Assembly: GCF_038562635.1 (NCBI RefSeq)
Contig: NZ_JBCFBO010000001.1
Coordinates: 1,838,643-1,902,642, forward strand
Source: Methanobacterium sp.
Lineage (GTDB): Archaea > Methanobacteriota > Methanobacteria > Methanobacteriales > Methanobacteriaceae
Reading direction: 5' to 3'
Length of the DNA: 64,000 nucleotides
The notes beneath the pieces were generated by a model. That model did not search any database, was not told the origin of the DNA, and worked only from the letters and a program-made list of their open reading frames with translations. Shown one piece after another: positions 1 to 9,061 of this stretch (positions are counted from its first letter, which is position 1; every line of letters begins with the position of its first letter). The position numbers were made by a program, and so were the translations under genes.

Positions 1-4
1 TAAG

Positions 5-928
5 ATGAATCCCAAAGAAATTGAAAATAAATTCCCATATTCAGGAATTCCAACATTCTACAAACTCCAGCACACAACTAACTTAAAAAACGTGGATGTG
101 GCTCTAATTGGAATCCCATTTGACCAGGGCACTACAAATCGATCTGGAACGCGCTTTGGACCTCGTGCAGTCCGTATTGCATCCCAAAATTATGGAATTT
201 ACATGCATTCTGATGAAGGTGCCTATGATCTAGAGCAAAAAAAGCATATCCTCCATGGTGTAACTCTCATAGATTATGGAGATGTACCTATCCTACCTAC
301 ATCCACAGCCACCAATATGAAGATGATCTACGATACCTTCAAAAAAATTATAGAAAGCAATGTTTTTCCTGTATGTTTTGGTGGTGATCATTCAATTACT
401 TTTCCAATTCTTGAAGCATTCGATGTCGACTTTGACATAGTTCATTTTGATACTCACCTCGATTTTACAGACAATGTATCAAATGTTAAATTTTCCCATG
501 CAAGCCCAATTAAACGCGCATCTGGCCTTAAGACAGTTAATAATATCACACAAATTGGGATTCGTGGATTTACCGATAGAAAAGCAAATTATGACGAAGC
601 CAAAAAATACAACTCCAAAATTATAACTGCTTCCAATGTCTTTAAAAATGGAATCCAATGGACACTTGGAGAAATACCTGAAACCGAAAATATCTATGTA
701 ACCCTTGATATTGACGCCCTTGATATCTCTGCAGTGCCTGGAACAGGTACTCCAGAGCCAGGAGGTTTAAGTTACCTGCAAATGAGAGAAATACTACAAA
801 ATTTACCGGGTAAAGGTAACATAATTGGTTTTGATGTTGTTGAAGTTAACCCTCTCTATGATGCAGGGAATATAACATCACAGGTCGCTTCTCGGCTAGC
901 ATTGGACTTTTTAGGGGCAATTTTCTAA
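5..928 (+). CDS. speB: agmatinase (ureohydrolase family)
   Basis: Predicted to hydrolyse agmatine to putrescine and urea in the cytosol, as part of archaeal polyamine synthesis from arginine. The 307-residue protein has the full set of ureohydrolase manganese ligands: GGDHS with His129, DTHLD with Asp149, His151 and Asp153, and DIDALD with Asp235 and Asp237, followed by PGTGTPEPGG. The length is normal for the family. The ATG is four bases from the window edge, so its Shine-Dalgarno context cannot be seen. Family membership is clear. Agmatine as substrate, rather than arginine or guanidinobutyrate, is inferred from the usual methanogen gene content. Confidence 0.9.
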   Translation: MNPKEIENKFPYSGIPTFYKLQHTTNLKNVDVALIGIPFDQGTTNRSGTRFGPRAVRIASQNYGIYMHSDEGAYDLEQKKHILHGVTLIDYGDVPILPTSTATNMKMIYDTFKKIIESNVFPVCFGGDHSITFPILEAFDVDFDIVHFDTHLDFTDNVSNVKFSHASPIKRASGLKTVNNITQIGIRGFTDRKANYDEAKKYNSKIITASNVFKNGIQWTLGEIPETENIYVTLDIDALDISAVPGTGTPEPGGLSYLQMREILQNLPGKGNIIGFDVVEVNPLYDAGNITSQVASRLALDFLGAIF

Positions 929-986
929 ATCTATAGATACTGTTGCATTATTACTTAATTTTATAGCAAAAAATAAATTTAGGATA

Positions 987-1637
987 TCAACTATATCCCA
1001 AACTAGTTGGTGGTCTGGATTTATTCTCATAATCATTTTCTTTTATTACAATAGTATCTGCTGCCCTATCCCCTAATCTCTGATTTAAATCACTGTCAGA
1101 TATGAGAATCATTCCTATAATGTAAAAGAAAAGCCCATCTATTAATCTTAAAATATTTCTTCCAAAACTTGCACCATAACCAATCATGCTCTGATCTTTT
1201 TTTACAACTCTTAGTTTAAGCGTTCTTTTTCCAATAGTCCTCCCTTTGCCTAAAGGCCCTTCTAATAAAATAAAATATCCAAAAAAGACAAGTGCATACA
1301 CTAAATATGCAAGTAAGTTATACGAATCATCTGTAAAATACATGGCTAATACGCTTAAAACAAGTACAACCAATACGAATACAAGTACTGTATCAATTAT
1401 ATAAGCGGCGATTCTACTTCCTAAGCTTGCCAGTTGAATTTCACTATTTTCAACAGGTTTTCTAGAGTGACTATGACTCATATCCCCTTTACTAATTTTG
1501 TTTCCATAATCAGGGTTTGATTTCACATTAATATTGTGTAAATTTTCCATATTTTTATACGAGCTCAATTCTTCACCGCAAGAAATACAAAAATTATCAT
1601 CTTCCGTACTCTCTTTTCCGCATTTTGGACAATACAT
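987..1637 (-). CDS. zinc-ribbon RDD family membrane protein
   Basis: A 216-residue membrane protein of unknown function. The N-terminus is a short zinc ribbon, with CPKC at residues 3-6 and CISC at 17-20. After a polar linker comes an RDD domain: the helix SRIAAYIIDTVL with the family's Arg and Asp, a second helix ending GPLGKGRTIGKRTLKLRV, and a third around IDGLFFYIIGMIL, then the conserved end LNQRLGDRAADTIV. RDD proteins have been linked to transport, but the substrate here is unknown. It is divergent from the DNA glycosylase gene to its right. Confidence 0.8.
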   Translation of the reverse strand: MYCPKCGKESTEDDNFCISCGEELSSYKNMENLHNINVKSNPDYGNKISKGDMSHSHSRKPVENSEIQLASLGSRIAAYIIDTVLVFVLVVLVLSVLAMYFTDDSYNLLAYLVYALVFFGYFILLEGPLGKGRTIGKRTLKLRVVKKDQSMIGYGASFGRNILRLIDGLFFYIIGMILISDSDLNQRLGDRAADTIVIKENDYENKSRPPTSLGYS

Positions 1638-1810
1638 TCAATCACCTTATCCCCTATGCTATACAGTTGCTGTATTGTAATATTTAAACTCACTGCCGAT
1701 GAAATCAAGAATTTTTCAATATCCTAAAAATAGAATCTTCCAAAGAGAATCATGTACGGGTTTTAGAAAAATTATTGTAATTTGATGATCTTAAATAATA
1801 ACGATGCATT

Positions 1811-2785
1811 ATGAAAACCAGATTTAAAATAGAAGCCCATGAATTTAAAGGTCCATTTGATATTGAACTTACTATTGGAAGCGGCCAAACTTCCCAGCCC
1901 GCCTGGGAAAAGAAGGGAAAATATTTTCAAGAATTAATATCTGTAAAAAATAAGCCTTGTCTTGTAAAAATATCCCATGCTCCTAATACTGATGATCCCA
2001 TTGACATAATAGCTGAATCTAAAGAAGAAATAGAAAAAGAATACATTAAAGCTAAAATAATGGAAATTTTTGGGTTAAACGATGATCTCCCCAAATTATA
2101 CGATTTTTTAAGGAGTGACCCCAAACTGGAACCTACAATCGATTTTTGTAAAGGATTAAGGCTATTTAAAGCGGATAATATATTTGAATCAGTTGTATGC
2201 TCCATAACATCTGCCCATAACTCCATAAGGCAGTGGAACAAAGCTATAAACCTATTAAAGGAAAAATTTGGAGATGAATACAAATTCTCATCAGGTACAT
2301 TCTACTCTTTTCCTAGCCCCCAAATACTTGCAAATGCCCCAGAACATGAATTTGATGAAGAAACATGTAATCCAGAACTGCTTAAAACACGGACATCATG
2401 GAAAGACCTTAGAAGCTGCCGTGTAGGTTACAGATCAAAATATATAATTAAAGCATCTGAAATGGTTCAAAATGAAATAAATCTACATGAAATTAGCAAA
2501 ATGAATTATGAAAATGCCTTCGACACGATACTCAAAATTCCAGGAGTGGGACCAAAGGTAGGTGACTGTATTCTTCTTTATGGCTATGGATTTGGAAAAG
2601 CATTTCCAGTAGATATATGGATAAGTAGAATCGTTGCCAAGCTTTATTTTGACGGGAAAAATGTAAGTAATCCTAAAATGAGGAAATTTGGTATAGAACG
2701 ATTTGGAAATTATGCAGGTTATACTCAGCTGTATCTATTCCATTATGCACGAAAATCTGGGCTTATGAAAACCTTGAAAAAATAG
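1811..2785 (+). CDS. 8-oxoguanine DNA glycosylase / AP lyase, OGG1-like
   Basis: A 324-residue base-excision repair enzyme of the helix-hairpin-helix GPD superfamily. The C-terminal half holds the hairpin IPGVGPKVGDC with the Schiff-base lysine Lys249, followed by PVDIW with catalytic Asp268. These residues align with human OGG1, including by chance the same numbering. The N-terminal part resembles the OGG1 N-domain, which suggests archaeal OGG1 rather than AGOG or Endo III. There is no Fe-S cluster Cys signature at the C-terminus, which also argues against Endo III/MutY. Expected activity: removal of 8-oxoguanine opposite C with an associated lyase step. It is monocistronic. Confidence 0.88.
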   Translation: MKTRFKIEAHEFKGPFDIELTIGSGQTSQPAWEKKGKYFQELISVKNKPCLVKISHAPNTDDPIDIIAESKEEIEKEYIKAKIMEIFGLNDDLPKLYDFLRSDPKLEPTIDFCKGLRLFKADNIFESVVCSITSAHNSIRQWNKAINLLKEKFGDEYKFSSGTFYSFPSPQILANAPEHEFDEETCNPELLKTRTSWKDLRSCRVGYRSKYIIKASEMVQNEINLHEISKMNYENAFDTILKIPGVGPKVGDCILLYGYGFGKAFPVDIWISRIVAKLYFDGKNVSNPKMRKFGIERFGNYAGYTQLYLFHYARKSGLMKTLKK

Positions 2786-2936
2786 CTAGCAGATAATATT
2801 CCATATTAAATAATATCAAAACAGTGGTTAAATAAAGTTATTTTAGCTAAAAAAAGCCTAAAATAATCATGACTACGAAAAAATAGGATATTTACTGATT
2901 TAAAATGTAAAAGGTCAAAGAAATTGAGTGATTTAT

Positions 2937-3050
2937 ATGGGAGAGGTTTCAGATGCATTAGATGAAGCAGCGAAATCTCAAGGGAACATCGAATATAATT
3001 CAACGACATATACCATTCATTTTATGAGTTTATTCCATAACTCACATTAA
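2937..3050 (+). pseudogene. decayed partial copy of the start of the next gene (or a 37-aa ORF)
   Basis: An ATG at 2937, preceded by a GAGTGAT-like ribosome site, opens a 37-codon reading frame. Its first residues, MGEVSDALDE, nearly repeat MGELSDTLDE, the start of the gene at 3157. The upstream GTGATTT spacing is also alike. Similarity fades after about 20 codons and the frame ends at 3050. The simplest reading is the remnant of a tandem duplication of the 5' end of the neighbouring gene. Translation as a small protein cannot be excluded. Confidence 0.5.
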
Positions 3051-3156
3051 ACCCTTCAAAATCAGAAGTATCACTTTTTAAATGAGATCTTATAAAAAAT
3101 GAAAATATAAGAGTAACCTGAATTAAAGTCGAATTATCATTCTATAAGTGATTTCA

Positions 3157-3783
3157 ATGGGAGAACTTTCAGATACATTAGACGAATTCAGCAAAGTTTC
3201 AAAAGAATTCCAAGGGAAAATACAGAAAATTTTGAAGGATAAGTACTGCTGGAAATGTCCAATGCGAACTACAAGTAAGAACACTTTTTGTAATGAGTTA
3301 GACGCATGGATCAGACTTACAGGTGCATTTGAAAGAGGAGTTCAAGATAATATACGTGAAGACATTGATTTAAAGGATAATTTAGAGATTATAACTACAA
3401 GATATCTATCAAAGCTCTTGAAAAAATATAATAGGCCTTTAAAATATAATAAAACAATTATTTTAAAATTAAAAGAAGATGTCGAGCCATTTGCTTTTAA
3501 AAATGATCTGCTTTTTATTGAAGAAAATCCTGAATCCGTCAAAGTTGGTGATCTGATTTTATGGCCCCAAATTTGCCCTGTATCGTTTTACTGGTTTTCA
3601 AAAGCTAAAATACTCGGCATTATCCCATTTAAAATCCTGAAAGTAGAAAAATCATTTCAAAAAGAAGGGCGTAAGTTCGTTAAGGTAGAAAACGGCTTAG
3701 AAATTCTATTAGAACATATAACTGGTAAAATAATCAAAATTATAGACAAAGCTGATCCTGTATACTCAAAATTGAATTTATAG
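3157..3783 (+). CDS. Cys-containing protein of unknown function
   Basis: A 208-residue soluble protein that I do not recognise with confidence. An N-terminal segment has Cys31-x2-Cys34 and Cys45, which could bind zinc or an Fe-S cluster with few ligands. The C-terminal half (about residues 115-205) contains PESVKVGDLILWP followed by a run of beta strands, faintly like the S24/S26 peptidase beta barrel. I see no clear catalytic Ser-Lys dyad, so peptidase activity is not claimed. The ATG at 3157 is preferred over an upstream GTG at 3148 because GTGAT then serves as its ribosome site. A vestigial copy of its 5' end lies at 2937. Confidence 0.6.
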   Translation: MGELSDTLDEFSKVSKEFQGKIQKILKDKYCWKCPMRTTSKNTFCNELDAWIRLTGAFERGVQDNIREDIDLKDNLEIITTRYLSKLLKKYNRPLKYNKTIILKLKEDVEPFAFKNDLLFIEENPESVKVGDLILWPQICPVSFYWFSKAKILGIIPFKILKVEKSFQKEGRKFVKVENGLEILLEHITGKIIKIIDKADPVYSKLNL

Positions 3784-3827
3784 CCCTAAAAGCTTAAAAA
3801 AATAGGGGTTATTTAAAATTAAAAATT

Positions 3828-4100
3828 TTATTTGACAAAATAGCCTATATATGTAAGTATATATGCCATAAATATCAATATAAGCCCCCAACCATAGCGT
3901 GAAGCAGTTTTATCACCCTTAGATAAAATATATGCTCCAAAAATTACAGGCACTATGGACGCTGCAAAACCCTGCATATATCCATTTTTGATGAAATATA
4001 TCCCTAAAAGCAGCACCAGTATGCTTATTGCATATCCCATATTTACCAATGTTTTGTATTCAAATGTTTTTCCTTCTTCTTCCACTTTTAACCCCCACAT
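3828..4100 (-). CDS. small three-helix membrane protein
   Basis: A 90-residue protein with a short charged N-terminus (MWGLKVEEEGKTFEYK) and three predicted membrane helices, near residues 18-36, 44-60 and 70-88. No family is recognised. It begins 24 bp downstream of the lipocalin-like gene on the same strand and is probably cotranscribed with it. It may help anchor or export that gene's product, but nothing in the sequence proves this. Confidence 0.6.
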   Translation of the reverse strand: MWGLKVEEEGKTFEYKTLVNMGYAISILVLLLGIYFIKNGYMQGFAASIVPVIFGAYILSKGDKTASRYGWGLILIFMAYILTYIGYFVK

Positions 4101-4124
4101 ACTATTTTCATATAAAAATAATTT

Positions 4125-5780
4125 TTACAAAGTATCCACACAATTGGTAAGTAATTTCTTTAATTTAGACTTATTTGAAGGCCATAAAATATATAAAGAA
4201 CTAATTAGCTTTAAAAATGATGAAGGTTCAGGTATTTCAAGTTTATCCCGCATTTCCTCTGTTGCTGGAAGTCCAGCTAATTTGAGCCTGTTTAATATAG
4301 GATCCGCATAACCAGTTGATTCTGCAAAACCTCTGCCAATTGAATGTCCCTCTGGATCTTTTAAATATACTGCACCTTCTGAATAATGTAATCCATTTGC
4401 AAAGAATCCAGATTGGCCTCCGCTGACAATTGGGACCATGACAAAATCCCTCATATCTTCTGGAACATCTTCACCAAAGCTAAATTCCCATTTTTGAGGA
4501 TACCATACATTTGTGATAGGATATAAATCTGTATCCTGTGATTTATCACTTTTTATCCATTCAGTTATCTTTAATCTGCCTTTAACATTTTTAGAGTTAT
4601 TTTTCTCATCTACATATTTTCCTGATGCCTCAACATCCATTGTTCCAGGGGAATTTGGCCCAGTTTGATTAAGAAACTGCATCATTTCATGTGAATGGAT
4701 AGATGCCATTGTTAACTCTCTATCTCCCTTAAATTGGGCCATGAACCAATCCCATCCTCCTGCAGCTTTTTTGTTCATATTATTAGCCGCCCTTAAAACT
4801 TTTACTCGGGGGCTGCCTGCCGGGAGCATTCCATTACACCATTGATGGTCATACCAGAACTTGCCGCTTTTCAGGGAAATCTCATCTCCGTTGATTCTCA
4901 AAACACTTCTATCTGGATCAACTCTAATGTTAGGTACAGAATAATAAAGCGTTCCAACTCCTCCACAGCAGGGATCACATCCCTCTTTACCCTGAAGTAA
5001 ATATTCTTTGGTCTGTGTGAGTGTAATATCCACTTCAATTTCGGATGGCGAATCTGGATTTAAATCAAAGCCTTTTCCCTTTATTTGCATGGGGAATGTG
5101 CTGTCTTCATTTAATGACTTTATTTCATTCTTACCCAACGTATAATTAAATGGATTATTTGAGAAATCTACTAATCCAGTTGTGCCTGCAACTACAATAG
5201 GTTTAGAACGGTAATGTTCTCCTCCAGCTTCACTTACAGCAATGTGTAATTCAATAACCTGATTTTCAATATCAGAAAGTCCAAAATGCTTTGCTATATC
5301 TACAGGAAGTAATGCGTATTGCCAGAACATAAATTGAACACCGTATTCTTTCCCATTCTCGCCAACACAGCTTCCTACAATAAAATGCCAGCCTAATTGA
5401 TAATCCCATTGAGGAGCATCATCGCGAGGAATTTTAAAATCAGCATTTGCAGGTATTGGATTATAACCCTTAGAACTGTCCATACCTAAAAAAAATGTCA
5501 TCGCATATGCTTGATGGGGTGAAAGTGATTTAGAATGCTTAATTAAAGTTTTATAAACATTTTTGTAGCTCGGAGTGAATGAATCGGGGCGTTTTAATCT
5601 CTCTTCTAACAAATACTGCATTCTCTCTCCAAAACTTTCATTACTATTTTTTTCACTTATCAATCTTTTAATTATTCCTTCAGGGATCTCTTCGGCATTA
5701 AATTCCTGCATCCATAGAATCCGGGCTATATTATCTTTAGTTTCACCATCTAATTTATCAATTAAATCATAGCTTTCCAT
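4125..5780 (-). CDS. lipocalin-like AttH/CrtC-type protein
   Basis: A 551-residue protein related to the AttH / hydroxyneurosporene synthase (CrtC) lipocalin-like family. Family-type segments are PQWDYQLGWHFIVG near residue 125, then FMFWQYALLP, a HIAVSEAGGEHYRS segment, the WYDHQWCNG block and GWDWFMAQF near residue 345. The order and spacing fit a two-barrel lipocalin-like protein. Family members act on isoprenoid or lipid substrates, and the substrate here is unknown. A Cys pair region GCDPCCGG (about residue 275) is notable. There is no signal peptide, so the protein is likely cytosolic. It is followed at 24 bp by a small membrane protein. Confidence 0.72.
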   Translation of the reverse strand: MESYDLIDKLDGETKDNIARILWMQEFNAEEIPEGIIKRLISEKNSNESFGERMQYLLEERLKRPDSFTPSYKNVYKTLIKHSKSLSPHQAYAMTFFLGMDSSKGYNPIPANADFKIPRDDAPQWDYQLGWHFIVGSCVGENGKEYGVQFMFWQYALLPVDIAKHFGLSDIENQVIELHIAVSEAGGEHYRSKPIVVAGTTGLVDFSNNPFNYTLGKNEIKSLNEDSTFPMQIKGKGFDLNPDSPSEIEVDITLTQTKEYLLQGKEGCDPCCGGVGTLYYSVPNIRVDPDRSVLRINGDEISLKSGKFWYDHQWCNGMLPAGSPRVKVLRAANNMNKKAAGGWDWFMAQFKGDRELTMASIHSHEMMQFLNQTGPNSPGTMDVEASGKYVDEKNNSKNVKGRLKITEWIKSDKSQDTDLYPITNVWYPQKWEFSFGEDVPEDMRDFVMVPIVSGGQSGFFANGLHYSEGAVYLKDPEGHSIGRGFAESTGYADPILNRLKLAGLPATEEMRDKLEIPEPSSFLKLISSLYILWPSNKSKLKKLLTNCVDTL

Positions 5781-5949
5781 ATGGCCACTTCCTTATTCTC
5801 TGTTTTACCAGCTATTCATTAAATAAATCACAGCACCAAAATCATCTTTAGTATTTATTATTTCTCTTCAGTTATTATCCTTTTTGCATAAAAAATATTA
5901 ATAGATAATAAACAGATAATAAGAGTAAAGATTATGCAGTGTTGAAAAA

Positions 5950-6537
5950 ATGAGGGGAAAAGGAAACTCAAAACGCTTGAATAAATCTAATAAAGTCAAG
6001 AAAACCTTGACTGAACTTATTGAATCATATACTTATGATGAAGACATAGACCACATAAAAGATATTTTAAATGCCCTTTTATCCTTTTCTCTTAAAGAAA
6101 TTTCAGATATCATATTAGAAGAGGCAGTTAAATTAACTGAAAGCAAATACTGTTATGTAGCCTATGTAGATCCTGAAAATAAAGATAGTGTAGGTATTTC
6201 ATTCACTAAAATGACACATGAATGCGATATGTACGAAGAAATTGGTGAAGCAAGGTTTCCAGTAAGAAAAGATGGGACCTACGGCGGACTTCTGGGATAT
6301 TCACTGGATACAGGGAAATCATTTTACACCCAAGATGTTACTGGTCATGAAGCTGCGCATGGAATTCCAGAAGGGCATACTCCTGTAAAACAGTTTTTAT
6401 CTGTTCCTGTATTTTCAACAGGCGCAATTACCGGCCAAATTGTCATCGGCAATCCTAAAAAGGATTATACAGATAAAGATCTGGAAATGATTGAAAAAAT
6501 AGCTGTTTTTTACGGTACAGTTCTTGAAAAATTATAA
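5950..6537 (+). CDS. GAF domain protein
   Basis: A 195-residue protein with a lysine-rich N-terminus, a helical segment (about residues 25-60) and one GAF domain (about 60-195). The GAF features are ITGQIVIGNPKKDYTDKDLEMIEKIAVFYG at the C-terminus (shown in two parts: ITGQIVIGNPKKDY and TDKDLEMIEKIA) and the central KQFLSVPVFS strand. No kinase, cyclase or DNA-binding domain is attached, so it is a stand-alone sensor or ligand-binding module. Cys75 and Cys99 are candidate ligand or redox residues. A palindromic repeat block follows immediately downstream. Confidence 0.8.
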   Translation: MRGKGNSKRLNKSNKVKKTLTELIESYTYDEDIDHIKDILNALLSFSLKEISDIILEEAVKLTESKYCYVAYVDPENKDSVGISFTKMTHECDMYEEIGEARFPVRKDGTYGGLLGYSLDTGKSFYTQDVTGHEAAHGIPEGHTPVKQFLSVPVFSTGAITGQIVIGNPKKDYTDKDLEMIEKIAVFYGTVLEKL

Positions 6538-6555
6538 TTTAAATAAAAAAAAGTA

Positions 6556-6712
6556 AACCCTTGAAATCTATGATTTCGAGGTATCACAATCAAAGATTGT
6601 GAAAATCCTGCAGAAATTCATGAAATTTCTGCGGCACTTAAAATTTCGTTTCAAGCGTTAAAAATCTATGATTTTTAACAGCCCTCGAAAACAAGGTTTC
6701 AAGGGATAGAAA
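6556..6712. repeat. palindromic repeat block A1
   Basis: Nested short inverted repeats between the convergent GAF and cbiN ends. The outer pair is CCCTTGAAA (6558-6566) and TTTCAAGGG (6697-6705). Inside are triloop hairpins such as GAAATC-tat-GATTTC, CACAATC-aaa-GATTGTG and AAAAATC-tat-GATTTTT. It is the same family as the blocks near 28.7, 30.7, 53.2, 58.3 and 61.8 kb. Confidence 0.85.
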
Positions 6713-6718
6713 TTGATT

Positions 6719-7027
6719 TTATCTTAATGCTTCAGGTGGGTTTCTATTTCTTAAGAAGATTGCTGCGATGTATCCAAGTCCTAAAGTTATTAGAACACCT
6801 ACAATCAATGCCACTATTCCACCATAAGGATTATCTTCACCTAAAAATGGTATAGTATAATCTGGCATTGGTGCCTCATAAATTCCTGACTCTTCAGTCG
6901 TAGATACGTCTTCTGCAGTCTTTTCAAGTCCATCAGGATTGCTTGAAGCTATAAATGGCGCTAAAACAGCAATTATTATGCAGATTACTAATCCTCCCAG
7001 GACTAATTTTTTGTCTTTAGGACTCAT
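6719..7027 (-). CDS. cbiN: PDGLE-domain / CbiN-like component of a cobalt or nickel ECF transporter
   Basis: A 102-residue protein with an N-terminal membrane helix (residues 8-26), the signature SSNPDGLEKTAED, an extracytoplasmic stretch and a second helix near residues 68-92. This is the two-helix PDGLE/CbiN form that partners CbiM in group I energy-coupling-factor transporters for Co2+ or Ni2+. Its start overlaps the end of cbiM by four bases (ATGA), indicating translational coupling. The CbiQ and CbiO (T and A) components are not in this window. Confidence 0.85.
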   Translation of the reverse strand: MSPKDKKLVLGGLVICIIIAVLAPFIASSNPDGLEKTAEDVSTTEESGIYEAPMPDYTIPFLGEDNPYGGIVALIVGVLITLGLGYIAAIFLRNRNPPEALR

Positions 7028-7698
7028 TTTGCTGCAGCCTCCATAGATTCAGATTTAACTTCTTCAACATTCTTTTTTCGGTTCCATGCAAGTAAATCAG
7101 GTCTTACACTTTCAAGTCCCATGATTACTACTACTGTTAAAACTGCTTCGATGATTCCTATTAGCGCATGGTATATTCCCATCATTTCAAGTCCAGGTAC
7201 AAGTGGGAATGTTCCGGCAAGCCACATTTCTACTGCAACAGCTTCTGCTGCCAAGAAAATAGATAACCATGATGCTACAGCTATGGCTGCTATTTTTCCT
7301 ATTGATTTTCTTAGGGCTTTAAATGTGAAAAGTCCCACGAAACCACCTATAATTCCCATGTTAAGTACATTAGCACCTATTACTGTTAATCCTCCATCTC
7401 CGAAGAATAAACCTTGAACAAGTAGTACTAACGTGAACACTATAACCGCGGCCTCTGGAGCACAAAATACAAGTGCGACTAATGCTCCTCCTACCATATG
7501 CCCGCTCGTTCCAAATGCTATAGGAATATTCATGGACATTATAGCAAATATACCCGCAGCTAAAACTGCCATTAAAGGAACCGACTTTTCATCAAGGTTC
7601 TTTCTGGCCCATTTCTGTGAGAAGTATAATGCCACAATAAGAATAACAAAATAAATGGCACACTGCCACAAAGGTATAAATCCATTTGGTATATGCAT
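7024..7698 (-). CDS. cbiM: CbiM/NikM substrate-specific ECF transporter permease
   Basis: The substrate-capture membrane component of a cobalt or nickel ECF transporter. Starting at the ATG at 7698 gives MHIPNGFIPLWQ, which matches the family N-terminus whose Met-His residues form the N-terminal metal site (CbiM usually starts MHIPDG). A GGAGGA site lies nine bases upstream; the longer TTG-initiated reading would destroy this. Further family marks are NIPIAFGTSGHMVGG and multiple helices. Co versus Ni cannot be settled from sequence. Metal-box-like half sites lie about 170-215 bp upstream. Confidence 0.9.
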   Translation of the reverse strand: MHIPNGFIPLWQCAIYFVILIVALYFSQKWARKNLDEKSVPLMAVLAAGIFAIMSMNIPIAFGTSGHMVGGALVALVFCAPEAAVIVFTLVLLVQGLFFGDGGLTVIGANVLNMGIIGGFVGLFTFKALRKSIGKIAAIAVASWLSIFLAAEAVAVEMWLAGTFPLVPGLEMMGIYHALIGIIEAVLTVVVIMGLESVRPDLLAWNRKKNVEEVKSESMEAAAK

Positions 7699-7861
7699 AT
7701 TTTTCAATCCTCCTTTTACTTTATAAGGATCACTTTTAAGTTAATGAAGTATTACTAAACCTAATTCTAGAGGATGAAAGTTAATACTCCATTTTAACGC
7801 CCTATGACCCTTAAACTCTCCGTCTATGCCTTTTAATTTTTAATCATATAAAGCTTTCCAT

Positions 7862-7913
7862 CAGTATTACAAAGACCATTATTTTATCATTAAAAGTAAT
7901 AAAAAAGTATTAC
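7862..7913 (-). promoter_or_regulatory. possible metal-box half sites upstream of cbiM
   Basis: GTATTAC at 7864-7870, AGTAATA at 7895-7901 and AGTATTAC at 7906-7913 resemble the half sites seen upstream of the DUF2162, cobN2 and small-protein genes. Here they read in the opposite orientation and the exact 24-bp spacing is absent, so this is a weaker candidate. The rest of 7699-8075 holds nothing else recognised. Confidence 0.35.
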
Positions 7914-8075
7914 GACGGTTCTATTTTTAATTGAAAATGTAATAACATACCATTTCAGCCATGCAATAAAAAAGAAATAAATGACAATTTCTGATCGTAT
8001 TTAGATCTATACTAACCTAAAACTCAGCTTAACCTATCTTAAAAAAATAGATGAAAAAATATAAAAAAGTAACCG

Positions 8076-8411
8076 TCAACCCTCAACCATAATCAATTTA
8101 CCGCTGCTAGGGTCCTTATATACCGTTCCCATTTGAACGTAACCCTTTCCTTGTCCTGATTGGCTTTGTGGTGTACTGTTGAGTTGTTTACCCTGTTGAA
8201 TTTCAGCGGCTTTCTTCATGGCCTCCATGGTCTGTTTTTTCTCTTCTGGGGTTGAATCACTGAAAACAACACTCTGCATGTTCCATGACACGACCAGAAA
8301 TATAAGGAACCCCACGGATAAAACAAGCATTGCATCTACTAAATTAGAGGTGCCTGCCATTGGGTCTTCTTCAGAGGTGTTAAGTAATCTGCGCCGGTTT
8401 TTTCGAAGCAT
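8076..8411 (-). CDS. DUF2149 protein, ExbD/TolR-like
   Basis: A 111-residue protein with a basic N-terminus, one membrane helix (about residues 22-43) and a short outside domain with a Gln/Ser-rich linker. The helix begins SNLVDAMLVLSVGF, closely matching the ExbD/TolR helix whose single Asp carries protons; the matching residue here is Asp26. It is preceded by GGAGGT at good spacing, and its first 32 bases overlap the end of the ExbB-like gene, so the two are coupled. I infer a proton-driven two-protein motor. The DUF2149 assignment is from memory; the ExbD-like helix is seen directly. Confidence 0.78.
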   Translation of the reverse strand: MLRKNRRRLLNTSEEDPMAGTSNLVDAMLVLSVGFLIFLVVSWNMQSVVFSDSTPEEKKQTMEAMKKAAEIQQGKQLNSTPQSQSGQGKGYVQMGTVYKDPSSGKLIMVEG

Positions 8412-9048
8412 TTTCTAAGACCTCCAGAACAGATTCTGCCAGTGTTTCAAGGGTTGAAAGGTTATCTTCATACCAACGTCTTCTAACCTTAGAAATAACA
8501 TATGCAATACCTCCAGCAGCTAAACCAACAACAGTGGTATCAAAAGCTATTATAATCGCCTGGGCAAGAGTGTTTATATCTCCACCCCCTAAAGCTGCTA
8601 AACCCGGACCCATTGGTATTAATGTACCCATAAGTCCAAGGGTTGGGCCAAGCCGTGTTACAATATCTGTCTTCTCAAGACTTTTAGCTATTTTATATTC
8701 TTCATTTTCAATTAACTTTCTTGCAAGGGATTCCCTTGATTTTAAGCCTAAATCATCAGACTCTACAATACTCACCAGTATCTCCTTATGATTTTCAGAT
8801 AAATCACTTTTTTCAACCACTTCCAGTACATGTTCTGGGGTGCCAGGGTTTGACATGTCTTTTATAAGTTTTTTAACGTCCCCCACTTCAAATTTAACCC
8901 TGCTTGAATATTCAGAGAGTAAACCTCCAAAACTAACTATCGCATAAACCATAAAGGCTAGCAAACCTATAATAACCGGTATAAGAAGACTCTGGGATAT
9001 AACATGCAAAGCTGCGCTTAATGCTTCGCTTCCAGGAATTGTCGCCAT
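8380..9048 (-). CDS. MotA/TolQ/ExbB proton channel family protein
   Basis: A 222-residue inner-membrane protein with three helices (about residues 18-40, 140-165 and 175-195). The conserved block RLGPTLGLMGTLIPMGPG, followed by LAQAIIIAFDTTVVGL, is diagnostic of the ExbB/TolQ/MotA fold. The start has GGTGAT at normal spacing. With the overlapping ExbD-like gene and the DUF2162 gene 13 bp upstream it forms an operon. In bacteria such motors energise TonB or Tol. This cell has no outer membrane, so the energy probably drives a surface component, with the CobN-like proteins encoded next door as the likely partner. Confidence 0.9.
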   Translation of the reverse strand: MATIPGSEALSAALHVISQSLLIPVIIGLLAFMVYAIVSFGGLLSEYSSRVKFEVGDVKKLIKDMSNPGTPEHVLEVVEKSDLSENHKEILVSIVESDDLGLKSRESLARKLIENEEYKIAKSLEKTDIVTRLGPTLGLMGTLIPMGPGLAALGGGDINTLAQAIIIAFDTTVVGLAAGGIAYVISKVRRRWYEDNLSTLETLAESVLEVLENASKKPAQIT

Positions 9049-9061
9049 TAAATCACCTCAT

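Noticed and set aside
2806..3009. 67-codon minus-strand ORF
   Set aside because: Antisense to the vestigial duplicate at 2937, with no coding features.
7699..8075. Cobalamin riboswitch upstream of cbiM
   Set aside because: No B12-box-like GCCACTG motif or surrounding structure is seen; only AT-rich half sites are present.
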